Source: RYN-428 sp035695715
GTDB lineage: Bacteria; Planctomycetota; Phycisphaerae; Tepidisphaerales; Tepidisphaeraceae
Reading direction: 5' to 3'
Length of the DNA stretch: 54,796 nucleotides
Assembly: GCA_035695715.1 (NCBI GenBank)
Contig: DASRRM010000374.1
Location: forward strand, 1-54,796
In this document: in pieces, positions 45,401 through 53,787 of the stretch
Layout of the letters: each line of letters opens with the position of its first letter
Position numbering within the stretch: position 1 is the stretch's first letter
The notes under the pieces: model-generated
Databases searched by the model: none
Seen by the model: the letters and a program-made list of their open reading frames with translations, nothing else
What the model was told of the DNA's origin: nothing
Program-made: the position numbers and the translations under genes

Positions 45401-46256
45401 CTTGGAGGTGATGCGTTACCTTCCCAGCACGCGAGATTTGCTTCGGCTCGTGCCGTGCGACGGCTGGGCCCCGGCGGAAATCCGCTGGAATGCGCACAGC
45501 GATTGGCTGGCGTACCTGATTCGCGGCGATGTGCCACAAATCGGCTGGGCGCAAACGCGCGAGGTAGGCGAAAAGGGGCGCGTCGGCGGCAGCGCTTTTG
45601 CCTGGGCGACGAAGGGAAGCAGCCTGATTGTCATCGATGTGGCCGGGCGGTCGATTTTCCGGATCAATGCAGAGGACGGGCAGCGAAAGGAATTGATGTC
45701 GTTGCCCGACGATATGCCGGGGAATATTGTGCCGCGGATTTTGATCGCGCCCGGCGGGGATAGTCTGCTTTACACCTGCGGCCGAGGCGATGGCAGCATC
45801 GATTTATGCGTGCTGGAATTTGCCGGGAATAAGCCGGTATCGCGCGTGCGAAAGAATTTTCCGGGCGCAACGGCCCTGTTCCCCTGCTGGCCGCACGATG
45901 CCGGAATGGGATGCCTGGTCGAGCGGCCTACTGGAACCGAAATTATTTCCCTCCCCTGGGAGGATGGCGACGGCCAAGTCATTTACCGCAGCGACGTTTC
46001 CACCGCCAGCGGCGTCGCGCCCGCCTGGTCGGCCAACGGAAAGTTCATGGCGTTTTTCAATCCGCAAGCCGGGGCAGAGCCGCAACTGGCAATGCTCGAC
46101 TGCGATACGCAGGAATTAATTCCGCTGATGAAGCCGGGATCGGTGGCCGGCAGATTATCCTTCGGCGAAGAATGCGTCTGCCTCGACGGCGGCGAGCAGG
46201 CGACGATCCTGCGGCCGGCGGTTTCTTTTCAGCGCGCGGCGGTGGAGAGATTTTGA
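42447..46256 (+). CDS. Large unknown protein: divergent helical repeats plus beta-propeller-like tail
   Basis: 1269 residues, no signal peptide or membrane segment, not recognised. Residues about 24-926 contain at least six related units of 88-105 residues (roughly 24-110, 348-438, 509-597, 619-707, 718-805, 827-926). Most units open with F..xL...I.D; L..I.R and P...Er lie in the middle, and several close with a L.RIDAYYAWL-like helix. The best-kept examples are LRAIRRATDRNKPPTADEQ, LRAMRRWTAGGREPTAAER, LGKIRRMLDQNVIPTRRER, and the endings LLQRVDAIWAYV, LARLRGIDAFWRKW, LRRIDAYYAWL. From about 935 a beta-rich region resembles TolB/WD40-type propeller blades (APAWSANGKFMAFFNP, RILIAPGGDSLLYTCG). 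A large scaffold or sensor is plausible; nothing nearby indicates the partner. Confidence 0.7.
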   Translation: MGAASTSSSTDGPAWRGSIASPLQFRTVLEGALYDARRFADAYPAIYIYGSVASLLEGLLRLTADLHRPSDEEKRMYESTLPLIRSQAGDANINLLQRVDAIWAYVLEWPVAFRAPGNTDAIEELAGDLPEIVALDELVLAIHRLKRDLKKNREELKDRIAAGSILARAMQEASQSAEGEMKETLDAIKSWVETGVVCAEHAAPPDAVMALPEYLAHYLPDFAERIVQVRRSFRGWRNRPPQSVQGTAISTFEQFVTAIHQTIAAGSALQKIAPDHAAIEKLCSTAEWLRSPVAGWVTDLILRNDRQTPIAQVLSESLDLSAWSPLPNVMKGSRILADMLVSWSAEAINFFRQTLYETVIDLHLLQIISASGDLDDVARCIEQLTYRTAEGKVPPPHERKEIRLAEAFARELAVYSSPELAGFLARLRGIDAFWRKWKPTVRKSAGEDEGDEGPKASATASYLSRHEAERAALMAVQQSDKAWSPPLPQDMDGAAEGYDPIADARGMTKEYFRHLLESDIRAIDVLPVKYPFSRALAMQLRAIRRATDRNKPPTADEQQIIGRGFAALGLIIGGTENSPDQRILNEAWQAHLHFQLLTPGQVGDEKKFAPNGMIADADEFKSALADLISDAACLVVLFPNSDTWVDAYRQMERLNQRVVFGRELDEAERAEIQRALENIPEPPGELFANVPDFAGGFVRRAQQVFNFSRGRRAATRAEFDELLAVVLAQTSEILSGRNWDEDQQPLAAIDRQLRAMRRWTAGGREPTAAERDATRAALAVVTKLRGLDRMAEWAGRVGELAVAFCDDLPAGDGANVVAAVDINSTAEFSRMLNECIRDCRSFSGHGLFHKPTGGEIAWAEMAMRLGKIRRMLDQNVIPTRRERSELHDAISAFDAAAASPCPAIHDFQIDIADRLRRIDAYYAWLVTAGPFAGKETGSIDAAGITCVSLGGEMRVAFVRTGGAEAGIYVSRAEKICTTEQAGQINLEVMRYLPSTRDLLRLVPCDGWAPAEIRWNAHSDWLAYLIRGDVPQIGWAQTREVGEKGRVGGSAFAWATKGSSLIVIDVAGRSIFRINAEDGQRKELMSLPDDMPGNIVPRILIAPGGDSLLYTCGRGDGSIDLCVLEFAGNKPVSRVRKNFPGATALFPCWPHDAGMGCLVERPTGTEIISLPWEDGDGQVIYRSDVSTASGVAPAWSANGKFMAFFNPQAGAEPQLAMLDCDTQELIPLMKPGSVAGRLSFGEECVCLDGGEQATILRPAVSFQRAAVERF

Positions 46257-46325
46257 AGGCGCCAACTGGATTTTGGGGGAAGGTCCGTGCTAAGGCGTTT
46301 TTCACGTTCGTGGCGCGTGCACACG

Positions 46326-46407
46326 ATCGTCATCCTGAGGTACTCCGAAGGATCTTGCCGCTACGCGAAGGCGAGCCGGATCCTTCGGAGTACCTCAGGA
46401 TGACGAT
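46326..46407. repeat. Palindrome family L (GTCATCCTGAGGTACTCCGA)
   Basis: Perfect 29-base arms at 46326-46354 and 46379-46407 with a 24-base centre. Fragments of the same word occur at 35231-35265, 35377-35395 and 51143-51180. No gene is seen in 46257-46513. Confidence 0.75.
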
Positions 46408-46513
46408 AAATGGCCACGCCATTTTCCAATCCGCCATAGTCCAATGCTTGACTATTTTCCCGTATCAGGCTATTGTCTGCGGCCTCGCGGAGCGGAGAGC
46501 TTTTGCCGGAAAT

Positions 46514-47860
46514 ATGGGTGCTATTATGGCGAATTGGATTCGCTGCGCGATGCGTGGCGTTGTCGTTGGAAGTATTGTCTGCGGCGCGATGGCCGGCGGC
46601 GGATGCCGCAAGACCCAGGCCGCCGCCGCGGCGAAAATGCCACCGCCGCTGGTGAACGTTGCCGTTGCCGTCGAGCGCGCTGCGCCGCTTTATCTCGATG
46701 AGATCGGAAAGGCCGAGGCAACCAAAACCGTCACCGTCATGCCGGAGGTGGCGGGGCTGATCGACGGAATTCACTTTACCGACGGCGCTGATCTGAAGAA
46801 GGGGCAGTTGCTCTTCACGATTGATGCCCGTCCGTTCGTGGCCGTTCAGCATCAGGCCGAGGCGCAGTTGCAAAAAGACCAGGCGGCGCTGGCCAACGCC
46901 CAGCAGTTTCTCAAACGCCAGCAGGATATTTACAAACAGGGGTTCGTCGCCCCCTCCGATTACGACACCGCCGTCGCCAACGCCAAGGCCGCCGCCGCCG
47001 GGGTTGAGGCGGACAACGCGGCCATCGAAGCGGCCAAGCTGAATGTCGAATATTGCACAATCAAATCGCCGATCGACGGGCGGGCTGGGATGCGGCTGGT
47101 CGATCCGGGCAATGTCGTGAAGATCAACGAAACGGCATTGCTGGTCATCCAGGCGATCGATCCGATTTACGCCGACTTCACCATCAACGAAAGCGATCTC
47201 GCCGCCGTCCGGTCGCACATGGCCGATCATACGCTTGAAGCGCTGGTGCGATTGCCCACTGACACCGATGCGGGGAGAGCGGGAAGCCTGACATTCCTCG
47301 ACAACGCCGTCCAGGACGCCAGCGGCACAATCCGCCTTCGCGCCACGCTGGCCAACGCCGACCGTCATTTCTGGCCTGGCCAGTTCGTGAAGGTTCGGCT
47401 GATTCTTCAGGTGATGAAGGACGCGGTGCTGATCCCGTCGTCGGCCATGCAATTGAGCCAGCAGGGGCCTTACGTTTTCGTGGTGAAAGCTGATTCCACG
47501 GCCGAGCTGCGGCAAGTGGTTTTGGGCCAGGAGCAGGGAAGCTGGGTGGTGGTTAAGAGCGGGGTGCATGCCGGTGAGCACGTCATCACCAACGGGCAGT
47601 TGCTGGTTTTCCCCGGCAGCACGGTGAACGTGGTTCCCGCCGCCCCCGGCGCTGGGCCGGCCACGCAACCAGCGCCCGATTCGACGCCGACGACAGCGCC
47701 CGCAACGCAAACGGCACCCGATTCGGCGCCGCAGACGGCGCCGGCGACGCAACCAGCGCCCACCGCGAATGCCATGCAAATGCCCGGCGCGCCGATGCAT
47801 GCATTGCCATACGCGGCGAATAATGAAGCAGCATTGTCGGTTTCCGGAGGCTTGTCATGA
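46514..47860 (+). CDS. RND efflux periplasmic adaptor
   Basis: Membrane-fusion subunit of a tripartite efflux pump. The 448-residue product has an N-terminal anchor, perhaps a lipoprotein signal (GSIVCGAMAGGGCRK), a lipoyl half-domain (VMPEVAGLIDGIHF near 75), an alpha-hairpin (QAEAQLQKDQAALANAQQFL), the second half-domain (YCTIKSPIDGRAGMR near 185), and beta domains with FWPGQFVKVRL. The C-terminal 70 residues are an Ala/Pro/Thr/Gln-rich tail with repeated PATQPAPDS, unusual for the family. The start is one of two nearby ATGs (46514 or 46526). Its stop overlaps the pump gene's ATG by four bases, so the pair is translationally coupled. Confidence 0.9.
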   Translation: MGAIMANWIRCAMRGVVVGSIVCGAMAGGGCRKTQAAAAAKMPPPLVNVAVAVERAAPLYLDEIGKAEATKTVTVMPEVAGLIDGIHFTDGADLKKGQLLFTIDARPFVAVQHQAEAQLQKDQAALANAQQFLKRQQDIYKQGFVAPSDYDTAVANAKAAAAGVEADNAAIEAAKLNVEYCTIKSPIDGRAGMRLVDPGNVVKINETALLVIQAIDPIYADFTINESDLAAVRSHMADHTLEALVRLPTDTDAGRAGSLTFLDNAVQDASGTIRLRATLANADRHFWPGQFVKVRLILQVMKDAVLIPSSAMQLSQQGPYVFVVKADSTAELRQVVLGQEQGSWVVVKSGVHAGEHVITNGQLLVFPGSTVNVVPAAPGAGPATQPAPDSTPTTAPATQTAPDSAPQTAPATQPAPTANAMQMPGAPMHALPYAANNEAALSVSGGLS

Positions 47861-50800
47861 ATTTATCCGAGCCGTTTATTCGCCGGCCGGTCATGACTTT
47901 GCTCCTGACCGTCTCCATTATTCTGTTCGGCGTGATCGCCTACACCAGGCTGCCGGTAAACGATCTTCCCACGGTCGATTACCCGGTCATCCAGGTGAAT
48001 GTGGCCTATCCGGGGGCCAGCCCGCAGACGATGGCGGCCAACGTCGCTTCGCCGCTGGAACGCGCGTTCATGCAGATTCCCGGGCTGGACATCGTCACAT
48101 CCAAGAGCCAGCAAGGCGTCTCCACTTTCGTTCTGCAATTCAGCCTCGATAAGAGCCTGGATGCCGCGGCCACCGATGTGCAGGCGGCCATCAGCCAGGC
48201 GCAGGGAAGCCTGCCGGTTGATCTTCCGGCGCCGCCCACGTTTACCAAGACCAACCCGAATGATCAGCCGATCATGTACATCGCGCTGACCAGCGATTCG
48301 ACGACGAAGGGAGCCATTTACGATTTCGCCAACACGCAGGTCGGCCAGCGCATCAGCATACTTGAAGGGGTAAGCCGGGTGCTCGTTTATGGCGCGAAGT
48401 CGGCAGTGCTCATCAAAGCCGATCCGGAGAAGATGGCGCTGCGAAACATGACGCTGGGCGATTTAACGGCCGGCGTGCAAGCCGGGACCAGTTACGTCGG
48501 CGCGGGCCAATTTGACGGGCCGAACAAGACGTTGCTGTTGCAGCCCAAGGGTCAGTTGGAAAATGCCGAGCAGTACAACAACCTCATAGTCAACAATCCA
48601 TCGAACGGGGTGGCGCCCGTTTATTTGAAAGACGTTGCAAAGGCCACCGATTCGATTCAGGACGAGCGCGTCGCCATGCGATTCTGGACCCGCGGCCACA
48701 CGACTCCATCGGCCACGGTGGTGGTGGCAGTGTTCCGCCAGGCTGGGGCGAACGCGGTGGACGTTTCGCAGCGCGTGCGCGACCTGTTGCCGATCATCAA
48801 CGCCGAACTTCCGCCGGCCATTACCATCACCCCGATTTACGACCGGTCCATCAGCATCCGCAATTCGGTTTCCGACGTGCAGGCAACGCTGTACATCGCG
48901 TTCGTGCTGGTGGTGCTGGTGATCTTCTTCTTCCTGGGCCGTGCCCGCGACACGCTGATTCCAGCCGTGGCGCTCCCGTTGTCGCTGCTCATCACATTCC
49001 TGGTGATGTGGGCGTTGAATTACAGTCTCGACAATCTCTCGCTGATGGCGTTGACGCTGGCGATCGGGTTCCTGGTGGACGATGCGATCGTATTTTTGGA
49101 GAACACCGTCCGCCGGATGGAAGCCGGTGAAAGCGCCTACGAGGCCGCCTTCCACAGCGCGCGGGAAATCAGCTTCACGATTCTGGCGATGACGATTTCG
49201 CTGGCGGCGGTGTTTTTGCCGCTGGTGCTGATGCCGGGCCTCATCGGGCGCATATTCCGCGAGTTTTCCATCACGATTATCGTGTCGATTTTCGCCAGCG
49301 GCATCGTCTCGCTGACGCTCACGCCGATGATGTGCTCGCGTTTTCTCGGCGATCGCGGGCCGGGCTCAAAAAAGACCCTTATCGAGCGGTTTAGCCTGAC
49401 CGTCGAACATCGCATCCTGGGGATTTACGGACGGTCGCTCACCTGGTTTTTGGAGCATCGATGGATTTCAGCCATGACCTGGGTGGCCTGCATGCTCGGA
49501 ACGGTCCTGCTGTTCCGCGCCATTCCGAAAACTTTCTTGCCGAAGGGGGACAGCGGTTTTATCTGGGGCGTGTTCATCGGCCAGACCAGCGCGTCGCCAG
49601 ATCTAATGCGCTCCTACCAGGATCGGGCCGACAAGATATTGCAGGCCAATCCGGCGGTGCAGAGCACCTTCACCATGACCGGCAACGGGCAGTTCCTGCC
49701 GGGAAACATGGGACTGGGGCTGGCGTTTCTCTATGACCGAAACCAGCGCAAGCCGATCGACGACGTGAACGATGAATTGCAGGGCCGGTTGATGGGGATT
49801 CCCGGCGTCATGCCCGCTCTCCATGCCCAGCCGGCGCTGCAGATCAGCACCGGCGCGTCGGCAAATACGCAGGGCGAATTCTCCTATTCGATTTCAGGCG
49901 TGAATCAGGACGAAGTCTACGCCGCCGGTGCAAAGTTGCTGAAGAAGTTGATGGAATACCCCGGCTTTAAGAATGTGACATCTGACTATTACATGTTGTT
50001 CGACAAAATGCCGAACCTGGATGTGGAGATTCTCCGTAACGAGGCCAAAACGTACAACGTGTCGGTCGCAAGCATTGAATCGTTGCTGCGCAGCGCCTAT
50101 TCGCAAAATTATGCCTATTTAATTAAGAAGCCCAATGACCAATATCAGGTGATTGTCGAAGTTGCCGACAAATATCGCTCCCGGCCCCAGGACCTGGGGA
50201 AGCTGTATGTGCGATCGGATGACGGCAAGCGGCTGGTGCCGTTGAATGCAGTCGTGAAATGGCATGAATCCGTGGGGCCGCAGTCGGTCAACCACCTGAA
50301 TCAATTCCCGGCGGTCACGTTCTTCTTCAACTTGAAGCCCGGCGAGGCGCTGGGCCCGGCAACCGATTACATCGAGAGTGCGGCCAAGGAAACCCTGCCC
50401 ATCGCCATTCGCGGCGATCTTCAAGGACAGGCGCTGGAATTCTCGAAAACCGTAAAAAGCCTCGTGGTCCTGATGATCCTTGCCGTCTTCATCATGTACG
50501 TCGTCCTCGGCATCCTGTACGAAAGCTACCTGCATCCGATCACCGTGCTGTCATCTCTGCCGGTGGCGCTGGTTGGCGGCCTGGCAACGCTGTATCTCTT
50601 CCACGAGCAAGCCTCGCTATACGCCTACGTCGGCATGTTTTTGCTGATGGGCATCGTAAAGAAGAACGGCATCATGATCGTCGACTTCGCCCTGCAGCGG
50701 GTGACTGCCGGGCAAACCGCCGAGCAGGCAATTCACGACGCCAGCATGGATCGCTTCCGCCCGATCATCATGACGACGCTGGCGGCGGTGATGGGGGCGT

Positions 50801-51066
50801 TGCCGATCGCCTTCGGGTACGGCGCTGACGGCGAAAGCCGCCGGCCGCTGGGATTGGTCATCGTCGGCGGGTTGATTGTGTCCCAGTTCATCACGCTATA
50901 TGTGACGCCGGTGATTTATCTTTATCTGGAGGATTTCCAGGAGAAGGTTCTGGATAAGACCAACTTCTTCCGCTCCAGCCGCACGCACCCGGAAATTGCC
51001 ACCCGCACGACGCCGCTGATCAAGAAAGCGCTGGCGGTTGGGAATGGGAATGGCAACCACGGGTAG
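47857..51066 (+). CDS. RND-family efflux pump (AcrB/MexF/MdtB type)
   Basis: Proton-driven inner-membrane exporter, probably of drugs or other amphipathic compounds. At 1069 residues it has the family's size and twelve-helix layout: opening MNLSEPFIRRPVMTLLLTVS, first periplasmic loop with PEKMALRNMTLGDL, then LVVLVIFFFLGRARDTLIPA, GFLVDDAIVFLENTVRRME with the paired aspartates of the proton relay, and GIVKKNGIMIVDFA late in the protein. The N-terminal segment matches the hydrophobe/amphiphile efflux (HAE-1) subfamily. The upstream adaptor completes two thirds of a pump; the outer-membrane channel is not in the window and may be shared. Confidence 0.95.
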   Translation: MNLSEPFIRRPVMTLLLTVSIILFGVIAYTRLPVNDLPTVDYPVIQVNVAYPGASPQTMAANVASPLERAFMQIPGLDIVTSKSQQGVSTFVLQFSLDKSLDAAATDVQAAISQAQGSLPVDLPAPPTFTKTNPNDQPIMYIALTSDSTTKGAIYDFANTQVGQRISILEGVSRVLVYGAKSAVLIKADPEKMALRNMTLGDLTAGVQAGTSYVGAGQFDGPNKTLLLQPKGQLENAEQYNNLIVNNPSNGVAPVYLKDVAKATDSIQDERVAMRFWTRGHTTPSATVVVAVFRQAGANAVDVSQRVRDLLPIINAELPPAITITPIYDRSISIRNSVSDVQATLYIAFVLVVLVIFFFLGRARDTLIPAVALPLSLLITFLVMWALNYSLDNLSLMALTLAIGFLVDDAIVFLENTVRRMEAGESAYEAAFHSAREISFTILAMTISLAAVFLPLVLMPGLIGRIFREFSITIIVSIFASGIVSLTLTPMMCSRFLGDRGPGSKKTLIERFSLTVEHRILGIYGRSLTWFLEHRWISAMTWVACMLGTVLLFRAIPKTFLPKGDSGFIWGVFIGQTSASPDLMRSYQDRADKILQANPAVQSTFTMTGNGQFLPGNMGLGLAFLYDRNQRKPIDDVNDELQGRLMGIPGVMPALHAQPALQISTGASANTQGEFSYSISGVNQDEVYAAGAKLLKKLMEYPGFKNVTSDYYMLFDKMPNLDVEILRNEAKTYNVSVASIESLLRSAYSQNYAYLIKKPNDQYQVIVEVADKYRSRPQDLGKLYVRSDDGKRLVPLNAVVKWHESVGPQSVNHLNQFPAVTFFFNLKPGEALGPATDYIESAAKETLPIAIRGDLQGQALEFSKTVKSLVVLMILAVFIMYVVLGILYESYLHPITVLSSLPVALVGGLATLYLFHEQASLYAYVGMFLLMGIVKKNGIMIVDFALQRVTAGQTAEQAIHDASMDRFRPIIMTTLAAVMGALPIAFGYGADGESRRPLGLVIVGGLIVSQFITLYVTPVIYLYLEDFQEKVLDKTNFFRSSRTHPEIATRTTPLIKKALAVGNGNGNHG

Positions 51067-51107
51067 CCCCAAACGAAAGTCGTGCGTTTTTCCGAGGTGG
51101 GTTCATT

Positions 51108-51225
51108 TTAGAGCGTCTTTCAGGTTGATCGAGCGGGCAATTGTCATCCTGAGGTACTCCGAAGGATCTTGCTCGCCTGTGCGGACCGGCCAGATCCTTC
51201 GAAGATTCGAACCGCAAATCACGCA
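51108..51225. repeat. Fragments of the TTTCAGG and family L repeats
   Basis: TAGAGCGTCTTTCAGGTTGA is followed by GTCATCCTGAGGTACTCCGA and AGATCCTTCGAAGATTCGAA. These are joined pieces of the modules seen whole at 30257-30443 and 46326-46407. Confidence 0.55.
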
Positions 51226-51240
51226 GGTTCATCCGGAATG

Positions 51241-51570
51241 GTAGGGTCCGCCCTGGCGGACGCGTTAATAGCGGCTTGTTTGAGGGCGAAAGTACACCGG
51301 AAGTATTACATTGTCCCCAGCTGTGGCCGCGCCCCGGATTCAGGAGCGCTGCGTAAATCCGGGGCGGCGCGGCGATAACATTTTTTCAAATCGAAGCGTC
51401 ACGCGCGCCGCTTGCCCCGGCGTGAAGGCTTGTTCGACATTTGCGATCCAATTTCGTACAGGATTCTTCACAGCGATCAGAAACCGCTCAGTTTATGGCG
51501 GTTCGTTTGGGCGGGAACAAACTCGAAGAATTTACATCGTCCCCAACGCGCCCGCCAAGGCGGACCCTAC
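51241..51570. repeat. Family H half-arms enclosing about 280 bases
   Basis: The half arm at 51241-51264 (GTAGGGTCCGCCCTGGCGGA...) and its inverse at 51547-51570 enclose 282 bases, including a GCCCCGGATT hairpin near 51330-51366. No convincing gene is seen in 51067-51777. Confidence 0.55.
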
Positions 51571-51777
51571 AGTATATCCGCCCCGAATCTCGCTGTTTCG
51601 GGCATCGCCCGTCACACCTCTCGCCACGTCCCCCCCGATTCCAAACTCCGCCCTCCTTTATACATTGCGCCGCGGCCCGTTTCGGGTCTGATTCCGGCTG
51701 CGTGATGACGTTTGGCGCAAGTAAGTGCCATCTCCTGCGTATCGGACGCGGGGACATTTACTCAAACAGGAGACTCC

Positions 51778-53514
51778 ATGAGCCGGAACCAATCCATATC
51801 GTCAAACGCACGCAAGAGCCTCAGCCGCGCGATCATCGAGCCGCTTCAATCCCGCCAGTTGATGTCGGTCAGCCCGGTGCTGTTGCACACCGATTTTGTG
51901 CTCGGACATCGCGAGGCAAGCCCGATTACGGTTTCCGGCGGTTTGTCATCGAATGCCATCTCACCCAGCGGCTATACACCGGCGCAAATCCGGGCGGCTT
52001 ATGGCGTCAACCAGATCAAGGTTGGGTCGGCCGCTGGCAACGGCGCGGGGCAGACGATCGCCATCGTCGATGCCTATAACGATCCAAAAATCACCGTCGA
52101 CCTGGCGACGTTTGACCGCACGTTCGACTTGTCCGCACCGCCCAGCTTCAAAGTGGAAAACCAGACCGGCGGAACCGCTCTTCCCCGCACCGATCCCAAT
52201 GCCGGGTCGGATGGCTGGGGCCTGGAGGAATCGCTGGACGTGGAATGGGCGCATTCGATCGCACCGGGCGCAAGCATTGTGCTGCTCGAGGCCAACTCGC
52301 CAAGCGACACCGATTTGTTCGCCGCCGTGAACACCGCCCGGCATCTGTCAGGCGTGTCGGTGGTGTCGATGAGCTTTGGCGGATCGGAATCGGCCGCCGA
52401 CAAGCAGCTCGATTCGATTTTCACCACGCCCGCCGGCCATAACGGCGTGACCTTCGTCGCCTCCAGCGGCGATGCTGGCGCCTACGAAGGCGTGAATAAA
52501 GCCGTCGGCAACGAATATCCCGCCTCTTCGCCGAATGTATTGGCCGTCGGCGGAACTTCCCTCTACGCCAGCGCAAGCGGAGCCTATGAAGGCGAAGCCG
52601 CCTGGAGCGGAAGCGGCGGCGGAATCAGCAGCGTCTATGCCGAGCCGAGCTATCAGAAGTCCGTCGACACGATCACCAGCGGCAAACGCGGCGTGCCGGA
52701 TGTGTCGTTCCTGGCCAACCCAAACACCGGCGTGTCGATCATCGACTCGTTCGACCTTGGCGCATCGTCTCCCTGGGAAACCATTGGCGGCACCAGCCTG
52801 GCCGCTCCGTGCTGGGCGGGGCTGATCGCCATCACCAACCAGGGCCGCGTCAGTTTGAAGAAGACCACGCTCGATGGGCCGACTCAGACATTGCCGGCGA
52901 TTTATGGCCTGCCGTCGAGCGATTTCAACGACATCACCAGCGGCAACAACGGCTATTACTCGGCCCGTTCCGGTTACGACGATGTGACCGGCCGCGGAAC
53001 GCCCAAGGCAGTGCAGGTGGTCGACGGTCTTGCCGGATTGACCGCGACGACTCCAACTCCTACCCCCACGCCCACGCCGACTGCCACCAAAGGCTCGATA
53101 TCTGGAGGCGTGTACTGGGACCTGGACAACGGTGGAACCTATCGCACCTACGAAGGCCTCGCCGGCTGGACGGTGTTTGTTGACGTGAACCACGATGGCC
53201 GGCTCGATAGCGGCGACGTCTACACCTACACCAACGCCTCGGGCCAATACGACTTCTCCAACGTTCCGCTGGGCACTTACAACGTGGATGTTTACCTGGG
53301 GAACGCCGCGGTTTGGTATCCGGTCAGTTCGCCGGTGCGCACGGTGACGGTGAGCAGCGCGCATCCGACGGTGAGCGGGGTGAATTTCGCGGTGGACGAT
53401 TGGGCGAATTTCTACGCCGCCAACGCCGCGACGGCCAATGTTGCGACCACGGATTCCAGCCAGCCCTTGTTCGACAGCTTATTCTCCGACCGGGAGGTTT
53501 CCGGTGTTGTGTAA
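51778..53514 (+). CDS. S53-family (sedolisin) secreted serine-carboxyl protease
   Basis: Endopeptidase likely working outside the cytoplasm. The 578-residue product starts with a basic leader and EPLQSRQLMS (21-30), a motif typical of planctomycete exported proteins, rather than a classical signal peptide. The catalytic set is E150/D154 (LEESLDVEW), D232 (SSGDAG) and Ser340 (GGTSLAAP); a calcium-site-like DDVTGRGTP closes the domain. A Thr/Pro linker (TPTPTPTPTPT, about 425-435) leads to a SdrD-B/Cna-type beta domain with VFVDVNHDGRLDSGDVYTYT, and a short tail. No propeptide of the usual length is present. AACAGGAGACTCC fixes the start. An intrinsic terminator follows directly. Confidence 0.9.
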   Translation: MSRNQSISSNARKSLSRAIIEPLQSRQLMSVSPVLLHTDFVLGHREASPITVSGGLSSNAISPSGYTPAQIRAAYGVNQIKVGSAAGNGAGQTIAIVDAYNDPKITVDLATFDRTFDLSAPPSFKVENQTGGTALPRTDPNAGSDGWGLEESLDVEWAHSIAPGASIVLLEANSPSDTDLFAAVNTARHLSGVSVVSMSFGGSESAADKQLDSIFTTPAGHNGVTFVASSGDAGAYEGVNKAVGNEYPASSPNVLAVGGTSLYASASGAYEGEAAWSGSGGGISSVYAEPSYQKSVDTITSGKRGVPDVSFLANPNTGVSIIDSFDLGASSPWETIGGTSLAAPCWAGLIAITNQGRVSLKKTTLDGPTQTLPAIYGLPSSDFNDITSGNNGYYSARSGYDDVTGRGTPKAVQVVDGLAGLTATTPTPTPTPTPTATKGSISGGVYWDLDNGGTYRTYEGLAGWTVFVDVNHDGRLDSGDVYTYTNASGQYDFSNVPLGTYNVDVYLGNAAVWYPVSSPVRTVTVSSAHPTVSGVNFAVDDWANFYAANAATANVATTDSSQPLFDSLFSDREVSGVV

Positions 53515-53530
53515 CGATGCACTCCCAAAG

Positions 53531-53575
53531 ACGGGCGTCGCCGGAGCGTTTCCGGCGGCGCCCGTTGCTTTTTTT
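53531..53575 (+). terminator. Intrinsic terminator of the S53 protease gene
   Basis: ACGGGCGTCGCCGGA (53531-53545) pairs with TCCGGCGGCGCCCGT (53551-53565) with one G-T pair, followed by GCTTTTTTT. It lies 17 bases after the stop codon. Confidence 0.85.
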
Positions 53576-53698
53576 CCCGGTTCGCGCGCCCAAACTCGTG
53601 CGGCGAATCGTCCGATAGGTCATTTGGAAGATGCGCATTTGCTGATCCAGTTGCGAAAGTCGGATAGGGCAATTGGGAAGATGCGCATTTGCGAAATG

Positions 53699-53778
53699 AC
53701 GCCGGGTCTGAGGTACTCCGAAGACCCGGATCGGTCGCGCGAAAAATCCGGGTCTTCGGAGTACCTCAGACCCGGCGT
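53699..53778. repeat. Minimal family F element
   Basis: Perfect 33-base arms (53699-53731 and 53746-53778) with a 14-base centre CGGTCGCGCGAAAA. The arms are those found at 6508-6815 and 34880-35186, but here no inner module is present. Confidence 0.85.
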
Positions 53779-53787
53779 AAAGGAACG

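Noticed and set aside
43833..45554. 573-codon open frame on the minus strand opposite the large repeat protein
   Set aside because: Its translation is rich in Arg, His and Pro with no motif, while the + strand shows internal protein repeats. Judged a shadow.
51191..51220. CGGTTCGAATC on the minus strand, like a tRNA T-loop
   Set aside because: The flanking bases do not form a T-stem, and no anticodon or acceptor stem can be placed. It is part of a dispersed repeat that also contains GAAGATTCGAA.
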